From positions 1 to 28,392 of IMG/VR virus record IMGVR_UViG_3300034062_005178: a stretch of 28,392 bases of DNA; one strand, 5' to 3'. The translations under genes and the position numbers were made by a program. This DNA comes from a virus. Below are positions 14,793 to 21,121 of this stretch, piece by piece. The notes beneath the pieces were generated by a model. It ran no database searches. It was not told the DNA's origin and saw only the letters and a list, made by a program, of their open reading frames with translations. How positions within the stretch are numbered: the first letter of the stretch is position 1; every line of letters begins with the position of its first letter.

Positions 14793-15178
14793 GCACGACC
14801 ACACCCACCAAACTCACCAAGGACCAGAAGATCGACGCGCTGGCGACGATGTTCTTCGAGGCCAACGAAGCGGCGAAGGCCGCGGACCCCGGCGCCGAGG
14901 AGGACAATCGGGGCTCATCGAACCTCGACACGCCCGCCTTCCGCGTGGACGGCACCACAAAGGCGACCATCGAGGCCGCGGCCGCGCTCTCCGGCGTCGC
15001 CGTCACAGAGTTCAAGTGGCTCGGCGGCCGCAAATGGTTCTGGTTGAACGTCGAGATGCACGGCCAGGGGCACCGACGGACGACCATGATGGAGGCGGCG
15101 CAGGCCGTCATCCAGCGTTGGAAGGACGAGGGCAAGATCCCCGGCCTTGTGTCGTGCGGATACCAGCAAGCGGATTGA
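14789..15178 (+). CDS. Hypothetical early protein (129 aa)
   Basis: GTG start overlapping the previous stop. The 129-aa product has a Thr/Lys-rich start (TTTPTKLTKDQKIDALATM), acidic centre, a region TTKATIEAAAALSGVAVTEF that reads like a small helical domain, then strands with tryptophans (FKWLGGRKWFWLNVEMHG) and a basic helix. No family recognised. Confidence 0.6.
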   Translation: MSTTTPTKLTKDQKIDALATMFFEANEAAKAADPGAEEDNRGSSNLDTPAFRVDGTTKATIEAAAALSGVAVTEFKWLGGRKWFWLNVEMHGQGHRRTTMMEAAQAVIQRWKDEGKIPGLVSCGYQQAD

Positions 15179-15186
15179 TCCTCCTG

Positions 15187-15213
15187 CCCCGTCGTCGCCT
15201 TCGGGCGGCGGGG
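15187..15213 (+). terminator. UUCG-capped GC hairpin
   Basis: A 27-nt GC-rich stem-loop whose apical part is CGCC-TTCG-GGCG, an extra-stable UUCG tetraloop, starting 9 nt after the stop at 15178. It lacks a U tract, so termination is uncertain; it may stabilise the 3' end. A second short stem, CCGGCG/CGCCGG, follows before the Xre-type gene. Confidence 0.5.
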
Positions 15214-15253
15214 CTCCCTTCCCCGGCGTGGAGACGCGCCGGCGGAGGGTTTC

Positions 15254-15481
15254 ATGAACACTCGACCCACCACCACCGACGACTTTCGCGCGGCCGTCAC
15301 GACCGCGATGCAGTCTCGCGGCCTGACGCAGCGCCAACTTGCGGCGCTTGTCGGCACCCACCAGCCGAACCTGTGCCGATGGCTCGACCATAAGGCAGAC
15401 ATCCGGCTCGCTACCATGCTGGCGGTGACGCGCGAGCTGGGTATCGCCGTCCGTCTGGAGATGGCGACCTTTGGCGAGTGA
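15254..15481 (+). CDS. Xre/Cro-type HTH regulator (75 aa)
   Basis: ATG behind a GGAGGG site. Residues about 12-45 (FRAAVTTAMQSRGLTQRQLA, then LVGTHQPNLCRWLDHKADIR) match the five-helix Xre/Cro fold, with the recognition helix near QPNLCRWL and the canonical Q-x-x-L-A turn. The C-terminal part (TMLAVTRELGIAVRLEM) is the usual helix plus short strand. It probably binds DNA as a dimer and could act at the palindrome at 11957-11976; target is inferred. Small size fits a phage repressor or antirepressor-type switch protein, or the antitoxin of a small module, though no toxin gene is clear beside it. Confidence 0.8.
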   Translation: MNTRPTTTDDFRAAVTTAMQSRGLTQRQLAALVGTHQPNLCRWLDHKADIRLATMLAVTRELGIAVRLEMATFGE

Positions 15482-15914
15482 GCCCTTCCCAACCCCGTCC
15501 GCCGAGTTTTCCGTCTACGCGCTCGACGCGATCCGACGCCTCCGGGCGCTCGGGCCGATCGAGATTGCGATCCTCGTGCGCGAGCAAGCCGACGACCACC
15601 AGCTCCGCGGCATGGCGCTGCGCGGCGTGGTGAAGTCGCTCGGGGTGACGATGGCCCGTGTTCGGATGCTATCAGGGGATGACATGCCTTGGCCCGCGCT
15701 CGTAGTCAGTGCGACCGAGCGGGAGAGAACGGTCTTGGGCCTGGTGGTGCCACCGTTGATCGGCGTGCCTGCTGCATCGCCGGCGGCGGTGGAGGCTGGA
15801 TGGCGAGTCTTGAGGCGATGGAGTGACGTACCACCCGAGATGGTGATACAAGCTTCATCGCATACGCCAGCGCCGCAAGTTCAACCCGCGAGCGGAGTTG
15901 AGTCTCAGCCTTGA
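15471..15914 (+). CDS. Hypothetical protein, overlaps HTH gene and an opposite-strand gene
   Basis: The frame opens at TTG 15471, with GGAG eleven bases upstream, and overlaps the Xre-type gene by 11 nt. The first half looks coding: DAIRRLRALGPIEIAILVRE, then LRGMALRGVVKSLGVTMARV, a helical regulator-like stretch. From about residue 80 the sequence is Pro- and Ala-rich and overlaps the minus-strand LuxR-like gene (15706-16086) by 209 nt. One of the two tails may not be translated in vivo. No family is recognised. Confidence 0.45.
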   Translation: MASEPFPTPSAEFSVYALDAIRRLRALGPIEIAILVREQADDHQLRGMALRGVVKSLGVTMARVRMLSGDDMPWPALVVSATERERTVLGLVVPPLIGVPAASPAAVEAGWRVLRRWSDVPPEMVIQASSHTPAPQVQPASGVESQP

Positions 15915-16086
15915 GGCGCTGAATCCATGCCCTGACGGTGTGGATCGTGACCCTGTACCGGCCCGCTATCTCGTCGTCGTGCTTCGCCTCGCCGATCAGG
16001 GCGAGGAGAGAGAGGCACCGGGCATCGAGATCGGCGCCGACGGTGATCAAAGGGCGGTTCTTGGTCGGTCTTGGCTTCCGCGGCAT
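15706..16086 (-). CDS. LuxR/GerE-type HTH protein
   Basis: ATG at 16084-16086 with GGAGG upstream. The 126-aa product has a basic start (MPRKPRPTKNRPL), then LDARCLSLLALIGEAKHDDE followed by IAGRYRVTIHTVRAWIQRLK, a clear GerE/LuxR-type tetrahelical HTH with recognition helix TVRAWIQRL, ending in RSRVELAALAYAMKL as those domains do. There is no receiver or ligand domain, so it is a stand-alone HTH. The C-terminal tail (Pro-rich, then basic) lies antisense to the 15471-15914 frame and may be an extension without function. It could be the minus-strand regulator of the divergent early region. Confidence 0.65.
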   Translation of the reverse strand: MPRKPRPTKNRPLITVGADLDARCLSLLALIGEAKHDDEIAGRYRVTIHTVRAWIQRLKAETQLRSRVELAALAYAMKLVSPSRVVRHSIASRLAIQPPPPPAMQQARRSTVAPPGPRPFSPARSH

Positions 16087-16104
16087 CCTTGCCTCCGGGT
16101 CAAA

Positions 16105-16261
16105 GCGTGGTGCCGGATTCGAACCGGCGTTTCACCCTCGCGCTCACTACCCACCACCACCGATTCTGTTCCCCGTCTAGATCGAGGAGCCCGGACGAGC
16201 CGGTTCGGTGCCGAAGGTCTCCGTTACGGGGCTTGGTGCCCCCCGCGTGTCCCATCCACGC
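16105..16261 (-). ncRNA. tRNA-like element with CTA anticodon-like arm (tentative)
   Basis: On the minus strand a clear T-arm is present (stem GCCGG/CCGGC, loop TTCGAAT, plus positions 16112-16128), followed by ACCACGC. A 6-bp partner, GCGTGG, exists only at 16256-16261. A perfect 5-bp stem with one T-G pair (CCTCG/CGGGG, 16171-16187) encloses the 7-nt loop ATCTAGA, which would read anticodon CTA (amber). A 42-nt region separates it from the T-arm and no convincing D-arm is found, so a normal cloverleaf cannot be drawn. It may be a degenerate or inserted tRNA, a tRNA-like ncRNA, or an attachment-site remnant of a host tRNA. Confidence 0.3.
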
Positions 16262-16326
16262 CGTTCCACGCGAAATACCGCCCGAGAGATGGCGTGCCTT
16301 GCGGCAGAGGCCCGGACGGTTTGCAA

Positions 16327-16400
16327 TAGCAGGGGGCGGATTTGAACCGACGACCTTTCGGTTATGAGCCGAACGAGCTACCAGACTGCTCTACCCTGCT
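16327..16400 (-). tRNA. tRNA-Met (anticodon CAT)
   Basis: A full cloverleaf can be drawn: acceptor AGCAGGG/CCCTGCT (7 pairs), D-arm GAGC/GCTC with a GG-containing loop, anticodon stem TTCGG/CCGAA around loop CTCATAA (anticodon CAT), variable loop AGGTC, T-loop TTCAAAT with one mismatch in the T stem, and discriminator A. The first pair is A-T, unlike initiator tRNA (C-A), so it is elongator-type Met, or tRNA-Ile if the anticodon C is modified to lysidine. CCA is not encoded. Phage tRNAs usually supplement host codon supply or replace tRNAs cut by host defences. Confidence 0.92.
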
Positions 16401-16525
16401 GGCGTCCACAGTAGCGAACGCGCCCGCCGTGGTCAACTTGCCCGGATTCGCGCTGGCGGTGCTTTTGCATCCGATTGGTTGGAAGGGACTTAGGGATTCG
16501 TATCAAGAATCTTTGAGCATTTCGC

Positions 16526-16553
16526 TTGCTTTGGTCGCGGGAAACCCGATACT
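16526..16553 (+). promoter_or_regulatory. Candidate promoter upstream of 164-aa gene
   Basis: TTGCTT (16526-16531) and GATACT (16548-16553) with a 16-nt spacer lie in the 294-nt region between the tRNA-Met gene and the gene starting at 16695. This stretch is less GC-rich than its surroundings. It would drive the exonuclease-annealing-replication unit. The rest of this region shows no clear repeats. Confidence 0.3.
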
Positions 16554-16694
16554 GGGGGTGCGACTTCGGAGCTTCCCCCGTGCATCTCCCCATCGAAACT
16601 TTGACCCCCCACCCTTCCAGCGCACGGCGCCCGAAGTCGCGTTTTGGCGATCAGCCGGACGGGTGTGGGGTCGTATTTTCCAAGGAGCACGCGA

Positions 16695-17189
16695 ATGGTC
16701 AGCAGCAGCAAGCGTCAGCGTGAGAGTCTTTCGGGCCGCATCCAACTCCTGATCGAAGCAATGGATCGCCTGGGCGTCCGTCTGGAGCGTGCGAGCCGCG
16801 GCCCGTCGCTCAGCCTTGGCCCGACGAAGCAGATGCAGAACGCGAGCCACAACGAGGCCGCAACCGCCGTCATGGGTGCCGAGGACGTGATCGACCCGCA
16901 CGCGGCCCCAATCTACCGCGGCCCCTCCACCGACGACGTTGAGAACCACCTTCTCTGCGTTGTGACCCCCGACCGTTCCAGCTACATCCGTCCCACTGGC
17001 AAGCCCGGCCGCCACGAGCAGGTCTGGTTTGACGGCAGCGTGACCGCCTCCCCGTTCAGCGACGGCGCTCTCAGGCAGTGCGCGGTGAGCAAGGATTGGG
17101 CGATGGTCTACGAGCCTGTCGCCCGCGAGATTGTCGGCCTCCCCGCACTGGCGGAGCTTGACCACTGCCGCGAGGGGGAACAGGCGTGA
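16695..17189 (+). CDS. Hypothetical protein (164 aa), first gene of recombination unit
   Basis: Start at ATG 16695 because AAGGAG is 10 nt upstream; the longer in-frame extension is unlikely. The product begins with a basic coiled-coil-like helix (SSSKRQRESLSGRIQLLIEA), then a beta-rich middle (NHLLCVVTPDRSSYIRPTGK) and a terminal helical part (AREIVGLPALAELDHCREGE). No motif is recognised. The stop overlaps the next gene by GTGA. Cotranscription with the exonuclease and annealing genes suggests a role in replication or recombination. Confidence 0.65.
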   Translation: MVSSSKRQRESLSGRIQLLIEAMDRLGVRLERASRGPSLSLGPTKQMQNASHNEAATAVMGAEDVIDPHAAPIYRGPSTDDVENHLLCVVTPDRSSYIRPTGKPGRHEQVWFDGSVTASPFSDGALRQCAVSKDWAMVYEPVAREIVGLPALAELDHCREGEQA

Positions 17190-17479
17190 ACAAGCACAAC
17201 CCACCCGCGTTTCCAACTAACGGGCACCATGAAGAAGGCCCCTTCGTCATTGCTGGCATGACCCTCCGCGACTACTTCGCGGCCAAGGCGATGCAGGCGA
17301 TGGTGCTCCCGTTCATGGAGTCCCACTGTGCGGGCGGCGACGAGGAGAAGTACCTCAGCAACGCCGCCAAGATTTTTAGGGCGTGCGCAGCCTCAACTGC
17401 CACTGACAGCGACGTTGAGCTCGCGGATCTGTCCTACTTCATTGCCGACGCCATGCTCGAAGCCCGCAAGTCTGACTGA
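17186..17479 (+). CDS. Small phage protein with MTLRDYFAAKAMQA motif (97 aa)
   Basis: GTG start overlapping the previous stop. After a Pro-rich start the sequence GMTLRDYFAAKAMQAMVLPF is a segment common in small prophage proteins of unknown function, where an N-terminal G-(M/L)-T-x-R-D-Y/W-F motif precedes a helix. The rest is helical (EKYLSNAAKIFRACAAST, LADLSYFIADAMLEARK). It is likely a helical bundle. The biological role is not known. Confidence 0.7.
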   Translation: MNKHNPPAFPTNGHHEEGPFVIAGMTLRDYFAAKAMQAMVLPFMESHCAGGDEEKYLSNAAKIFRACAASTATDSDVELADLSYFIADAMLEARKSD

Positions 17480-17542
17480 CCCCGCGCGAGGGGGTGCGTG
17501 GTGGCACCCCTGAGCGCAGCGTCATCCAACAAGGAGCCCCCC

Positions 17543-18454
17543 GTGATTACCGAACGTCAGAGACAAGTCAGGAACCAAGGCGTCGGCGCGTCCGAGTGCG
17601 CCGCCGTGCTTGGGCTTGACCCGTACCGATCCGCCTACGACCTCTACATCCTCAAGTCCGAGCTCCACGAGGAGAGCGGCGAGCGGGCCGAGAGCGAGGC
17701 CCAGGCCATCGGCAACCTCATCGAGCCGACGACCGCCGCCCTTGCCGAGCAGCGGCTTGGATGCCGTCTGGTCAAGCCCACGAGCACGTACAAGGCTCCC
17801 AACGGCGTCATGTTCGCCAATCTGGATCGGCAGGTCGAGAAGTCGATCCGCGGGGCCGACAACTGCGAGCTCAAGTCCACGGGCTTGACCGAAGGCTGGG
17901 GCGAGGAAGGCACCGATCAGATCCCCGAGCGGACGCTGATCCAGGTGACGGCGCAGATGGTGTGCAGCGATGCCCGTGTGTCGCACGTCGCACGCTTGCT
18001 GGGGCGCTGGGGCTTTTCGTTCTCGATGTACCGCGTCGAGTTCAACCCCCGGCTGGCGCAGGTGATCGAGGAGAACGTGCTGGAGTTTTGGCGTTGTGTC
18101 GAAGATGGACGCGCACCAGCCAACAGCGTCCCCAGTCTGGAAGTCATCTCGCACGTCCGCCGCGTGCCGGGCAAGGTGGTGGACATCTCGCCAGAAGTGG
18201 TGAGCAACTACCGCCGGGCCGTGTCCACGCGGAAGGACGCCGAGCAAGTCGAGGAAGAAGCCAAGGCCGTTCTGCTGGCGGCGCTTGGAGATGCAGAGGT
18301 CGGGAAGGCAGGCAACCTCACGGCGTCGTTCCGCACTATCGAAACAAACCGTTTCGACGCCGCGGCGTTCAAGACTGCCCACCCCGACCTTCACGCTCAG
18401 TTCACCAAATCCAGCGGGTATCGCAGGTTGGATGTGAAGGAGTCGAAGGTATGA
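17543..18454 (+). CDS. YqaJ-type phage exonuclease (lambda exonuclease fold)
   Basis: GTG start at 17543 chosen for the AAGGAG ten bases upstream. The 303-aa protein shows the YqaJ/PD-(D/E)XK pattern: GVGASE (13-18), GNLIEP with Glu61, FANLDRQ with metal-binding Asp95, and CELKST with the E-x-K pair Glu109/Lys111, then a conserved Gln in IQVTAQM. The C-terminal half is helical with charged repeats (RKDAEQVEEEAKAV). It degrades one strand of double-stranded DNA ends to leave single-stranded tails for its partner. It overlaps the annealing-protein gene by ATGA, the usual exonuclease-recombinase pairing of phages. Confidence 0.88.
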   Translation: MITERQRQVRNQGVGASECAAVLGLDPYRSAYDLYILKSELHEESGERAESEAQAIGNLIEPTTAALAEQRLGCRLVKPTSTYKAPNGVMFANLDRQVEKSIRGADNCELKSTGLTEGWGEEGTDQIPERTLIQVTAQMVCSDARVSHVARLLGRWGFSFSMYRVEFNPRLAQVIEENVLEFWRCVEDGRAPANSVPSLEVISHVRRVPGKVVDISPEVVSNYRRAVSTRKDAEQVEEEAKAVLLAALGDAEVGKAGNLTASFRTIETNRFDAAAFKTAHPDLHAQFTKSSGYRRLDVKESKV

Positions 18455-19449
18455 GCATTGTGACCCGCCCCCGTGCAGACATGATCGACGACGATCAGGA
18501 GCTGCCAACCATCAAGATCGACCAGCCCCAGGACCGGATGAGCCCGGCATCGAGGGCGGAGGTGGACATTCAGATTTCCACCGCAAGGGCCTACCCGCGC
18601 TCGATCAAGAACTTCAAGCAACTCGCGCTGGCAATGGCGACGCTGGACGAGGAGACCGCTTCGGGGTGCTTCTACGCACTTCCAAGGAGCGGCAAGACCA
18701 TCGAGGGGCCGTCGGTTCGCCTCTCGGAGATCGTGGTCTCGGCATGGGGCAACATCCGCGCCGATGCCCGCGTGATCCACGTTGGCGACAAGGAAATCGT
18801 CGCCGAGGGGATGTGCTGGGATCTGGAGCGGAATATCGCCATCCGCAAGCAGGTGACGCGCCGCATTACGGACAAGAACAACCGCCGCTACTCCGAGGAC
18901 ATGATCGTCGTCACGGGCAACGCGGCCTGTTCTATCGCGTTCAGGAACGCCGTGTTCGCGGTGGTGCCTGGGGCATTCGTGAAGTCGATCTATGACGCGG
19001 CCCGGAGCGTGGCCATTGGCGACGCCAAGACGCTGGCCAACAAGCGGGCGGACATGGTGGCCTACTTCGCCAAGATGGGCGTCCAGCCCGACCGCCTGCT
19101 TGCGGCAATCAACAAGGCTGGCGTCGAGGACATCGGGCTCGACGAGCTTGGCCTGCTCAAGGGCATGGCAACAGCCATCAAGGACGGGGACACGACCGTC
19201 GATCAGGCGTTTCCCGATCCCAAGGCGGCTTCACTCCCGGCGACCACTGGGTCCGCTGCGGACAGGCTCATCAGCAAGCTCGCACCGAAGGCGGAGCAGC
19301 CGCCCAGCGAGCCTCCCGCCCCCGCTGAGCCTCCGGCCCCATCCGAGCCCGCCGACGGCATGACGGACGACCAGCGGGCATTCACGGCCAGCCTGCTGCC
19401 AACCGGCGAGCCCGAGAAGGTCGCCAAGCGAGGCACCCCACGCAAGTAG
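18451..19449 (+). CDS. Probable single-strand annealing protein (RecT-like role)
   Basis: ATG start overlapping the exonuclease stop. The 332-aa product has a conserved core: FKQLALAMATLDEETASGCF, then KTIEGPSVRLSEIVVSAWGN, a strand region with AEGMCWDLERNIAIRKQV and FRNAVFAVVPGAFVKSIYDA. This I-x-G-P-S-V-R-L segment with an aromatic-Gly turn recurs in phage proteins encoded next to YqaJ-type exonucleases and is believed to be in the RecT/annealing group. The C-terminus is a Pro/Ala-rich, low-complexity tail (after about residue 265), perhaps flexible. It would coat single strands made by the exonuclease and promote annealing. Family name is uncertain; role comes mainly from context. Confidence 0.75.
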   Translation: MSIVTRPRADMIDDDQELPTIKIDQPQDRMSPASRAEVDIQISTARAYPRSIKNFKQLALAMATLDEETASGCFYALPRSGKTIEGPSVRLSEIVVSAWGNIRADARVIHVGDKEIVAEGMCWDLERNIAIRKQVTRRITDKNNRRYSEDMIVVTGNAACSIAFRNAVFAVVPGAFVKSIYDAARSVAIGDAKTLANKRADMVAYFAKMGVQPDRLLAAINKAGVEDIGLDELGLLKGMATAIKDGDTTVDQAFPDPKAASLPATTGSAADRLISKLAPKAEQPPSEPPAPAEPPAPSEPADGMTDDQRAFTASLLPTGEPEKVAKRGTPRK

Positions 19450-19466
19450 GTCTCTCTCACTCCACT

Positions 19467-19494
19467 CCGCCGCGCTTGTAACCCGACGCGGCGG
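19467..19494 (+). terminator. Hairpin after annealing-protein gene
   Basis: A perfect 8-bp stem CCGCCGCG/CGCGGCGG with a 12-nt loop, 17 nt past the stop at 19449, followed by GGTTTGACC. It has only a short T tract, so it may be a weak terminator or an mRNA-end stabiliser. A second stem (GCCGCC/GGCGGC, 19522-19547) follows. Confidence 0.4.
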
Positions 19495-19563
19495 GGTTTG
19501 ACCAAGGCATCTTCAACCCAAGCCGCCCGTGGGGTCGTAACGGCGGCAACCTCTCTCCAGCCT

Positions 19564-19585
19564 TGACCCGGCAACCACCGGGTCA
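19564..19585 (+). other. Perfect 8-bp hairpin upstream of pentamer array A
   Basis: TGACCCGG/CCGGGTCA (8 pairs) around CAACCA, just before the first hairpin of the repeat array. It is not GAAA-capped, so I treat it as separate from the array. Its role is unknown; it could be a terminator-like stem without a U tract. Confidence 0.4.
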
Positions 19586-19607
19586 GGGCCTTCTAAGCCT
19601 AGCCGCA

Positions 19608-19843
19608 CCCTCGCGTGGCCTTGTCGGTCGCGCGAGGGATTGGACAGGGCAGCGCAGGCCATGTCGGGGCTGGGTGGGGCATGGTTCGGTGGAGCATGGC
19701 AAGGCGACATCTCGCTCGGTTGAAAGACCGGGCGGGGGATTCATGGTCTGGAGTGCCGAGGTCGGGCATGGTGATGCGCGGAGCGGACGGGTCTGGACTG
19801 GCGGGGCATGGATCTCGCCTCATCGGGAAACCGACGGGGCGGG
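19608..19843 (+). repeat. Pentanucleotide (NNNGG) and hairpin array A
   Basis: Three hairpins alternate with two GG-periodic tracts. A1 (19608-19638) has 13 pairs and loop TTGTC; A2 (19711-19736) 11 of 11 pairs with GAAA loop; A3 (19814-19843) 12 of 13 pairs with GAAA loop. Between them GG recurs every five bases. In 19742-19811, 12 of 14 pentamers end in GG; the tract 19639-19704 is similar with one register shift. Sequences within tracts are not identical, so this is a degenerate periodic pattern, not a simple tandem repeat. It lies between the annealing-protein gene and the 205-aa gene, in the latter's 5' leader. Confidence 0.85.
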
Positions 19844-19906
19844 TTTGCGAAGGGTGACGCACAACGGCCAACTTCGGCCAACACCAATCACCCAAAGGGA
19901 GTTCTC

Positions 19907-20524
19907 ATGGCTACGGCAGTTGCACTCGGCGGCGACGTTACGAACCTTGGTGCAGAGACCTACGCGGCGTCCATGCCGTACCGGGCTCGCGTGGAGATCA
20001 CGGGATGCGCGGACATCCTTCTCCACCGCTGGTCGTGTGACGCGGTGGAAGCGAAGTCCAAGGCGGCGAAGGGGAGCAAGGCGAAGAAGTCCGACGACCT
20101 TGAGTCCTACGTCTACCGCAACGAGGATGGCGAGATTTGCTTGCCCGGCGAGTACCTTCGGCAGTCGATCATGGCCGCGGCGAAGTTCCGCCAAGATCCT
20201 CGCTCACCGCGCAAGTCCGCGCGTGACCTTGTGTCGGCGGCGCTGATCCCGCTCACCAACCTCGCGTCGCTCGGCAAGCTCACTTGGGACTACGAGGACC
20301 GCCGCCGCGTGCGCGTCCAGCAGAACGCGATCACTCGCGTCCGCCCGGCGATCCGCATGGGCTGGACTGTTGAGGTCGATTTCATGGTGACGCTGCCCGA
20401 GTACGTGTCGGTGGAGATGTTGCAGGGGATGGTGGTTGACGCTGGACGACTGATCGGCGTCGGCGACTTCCGCCCCACGTTCGGGCGGTTCAACATGACC
20501 GGGTTTGAGATGATTGACTCCTGA
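19907..20524 (+). CDS. 205-aa conserved-looking protein between two hairpin arrays, RAMP-like features
   Basis: The ATG at 19907 is chosen for the AAAGGGAG upstream; the upstream frame runs into the hairpin array. The product has RARVEITGCADILLHRWSCD, a basic Lys/Ser-rich loop (AKSKAAKGSKAKKSDD), then YVYRNEDGEICLPGEYLRQS with a helix, a middle helix (KSARDLVSAALIPLTNLASL), and a C-terminal GRLIGVGDFRPTFGRFNM. The LPGxxLRxxxxxAA segment and terminal Gly-rich loop are loosely like RAMP/Cas7-type RNA-binding proteins; this is only suggestive. It could equally be a phage ssDNA-binding protein of unknown family. It is flanked directly by the two pentamer-hairpin arrays and follows the annealing gene, so a nucleic-acid role is likely. 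No catalytic His is evident. Confidence 0.75.
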   Translation: MATAVALGGDVTNLGAETYAASMPYRARVEITGCADILLHRWSCDAVEAKSKAAKGSKAKKSDDLESYVYRNEDGEICLPGEYLRQSIMAAAKFRQDPRSPRKSARDLVSAALIPLTNLASLGKLTWDYEDRRRVRVQQNAITRVRPAIRMGWTVEVDFMVTLPEYVSVEMLQGMVVDAGRLIGVGDFRPTFGRFNMTGFEMIDS

Positions 20525-20525
20525 T

Positions 20526-21095
20526 CTGGGTTGGGCTCGGAGTGGCTTGGTGGGGCGAGGCCGGGCACGGTGTGGCTGGGCCTGGTCTGGAGTGGCAAGG
20601 AACCCCACGTTCGGGAAACCGTGCGTGGGGGATTGCGGTCCGGCGCGGTTGGGAGTGCTGGGGTCAGGCCCGGCGCGGTCTGGGATGGTCAGGCGCGGAG
20701 CGGCAGGGCAAGGGCTACCGGGTGGCGGAAACGCTGCCCGGAGCATTCAGGGCGCGGTCAGGTGTGGCTCGGCATGGAAGGGCAAGGCGCGGTCGGGTGT
20801 GGCGCGTTGCGGCAAGGAATCACGGGCGACGGAAACGCCGCCTGTGATGTTTCGGATGTGGATTGGCGTGGTTTGGCGAGTCGGGCTGAGGCAAGCTGCG
20901 GCGCGGCGAGGTGCGGAATCCCGCTCGGTTTAACAGCCGGGCGGGGTGTTTAGGCATGGCGCGGTCGTGTCGGGTTTGGTGAGGCAGGGCATGTCCAGGC
21001 GAGGCGCGGTGCGGCATGGAACCGCCCCGTCGGGAAACCGATCGGGCGGGATTGAACTACGCCGCACTGTCCCGTGGCTGAGTAGGTCGCGGGAC
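20526..21095 (+). repeat. Pentanucleotide (NNNGG) and hairpin array B
   Basis: Starts two bases after the stop of the 205-aa gene. First tract (20526-20600): 15 of 15 pentamers end in GG. Later tracts: 20634-20713 (15 of 16), 20751-20820 (13 of 14 as GGNNN), 20857-20916 (9 of 12), 20950-21019 (12 of 14). Hairpins between them: B1 20603-20630 (11 of 12 pairs, GAAA), B2 20718-20741 (10 of 10, GAAA), B3 20819-20848 (12 of 13, GAAA), B4 20920-20945 (11 of 11, TAAC), B5 21022-21049 (11 of 12, GAAA), and B6 21069-21095 (11 pairs, GAGTA). Frames across the array yield only G, R, W, A and S-rich peptides, so it is non-coding. It fills the gap before the replication initiator gene. Confidence 0.88.
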
Positions 21096-21121
21096 GGGTT
21101 GAACGAAAGGGAACACAAGCA

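Noticed and set aside
16171-16187. Genome-wide amber recoding
   Set aside because: Several genes here end in TAG (for example at 5986-independent sites such as the terminase stop at 9856, 13588 and 19449) and are followed by proper intergenic sequence, so TAG seems to be a normal stop.
17522-18508. 328-aa minus-strand frame opposite the exonuclease
   Set aside because: The plus-strand frame carries all YqaJ motifs; the minus frame has no domain and no ribosome site.
20514-20953. Long Gly/Arg/Trp/Ala-rich open frames across the G-rich array
   Set aside because: They follow from the five-base GG period with few T-A-rich stops; no ribosome site, no domain, and three frames look alike.
19608-21095. 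CRISPR array
   Set aside because: Hairpins are not identical repeats and the intervening tracts are periodic, not unique spacers; no cas genes in the window. Only a loose architectural resemblance remains.
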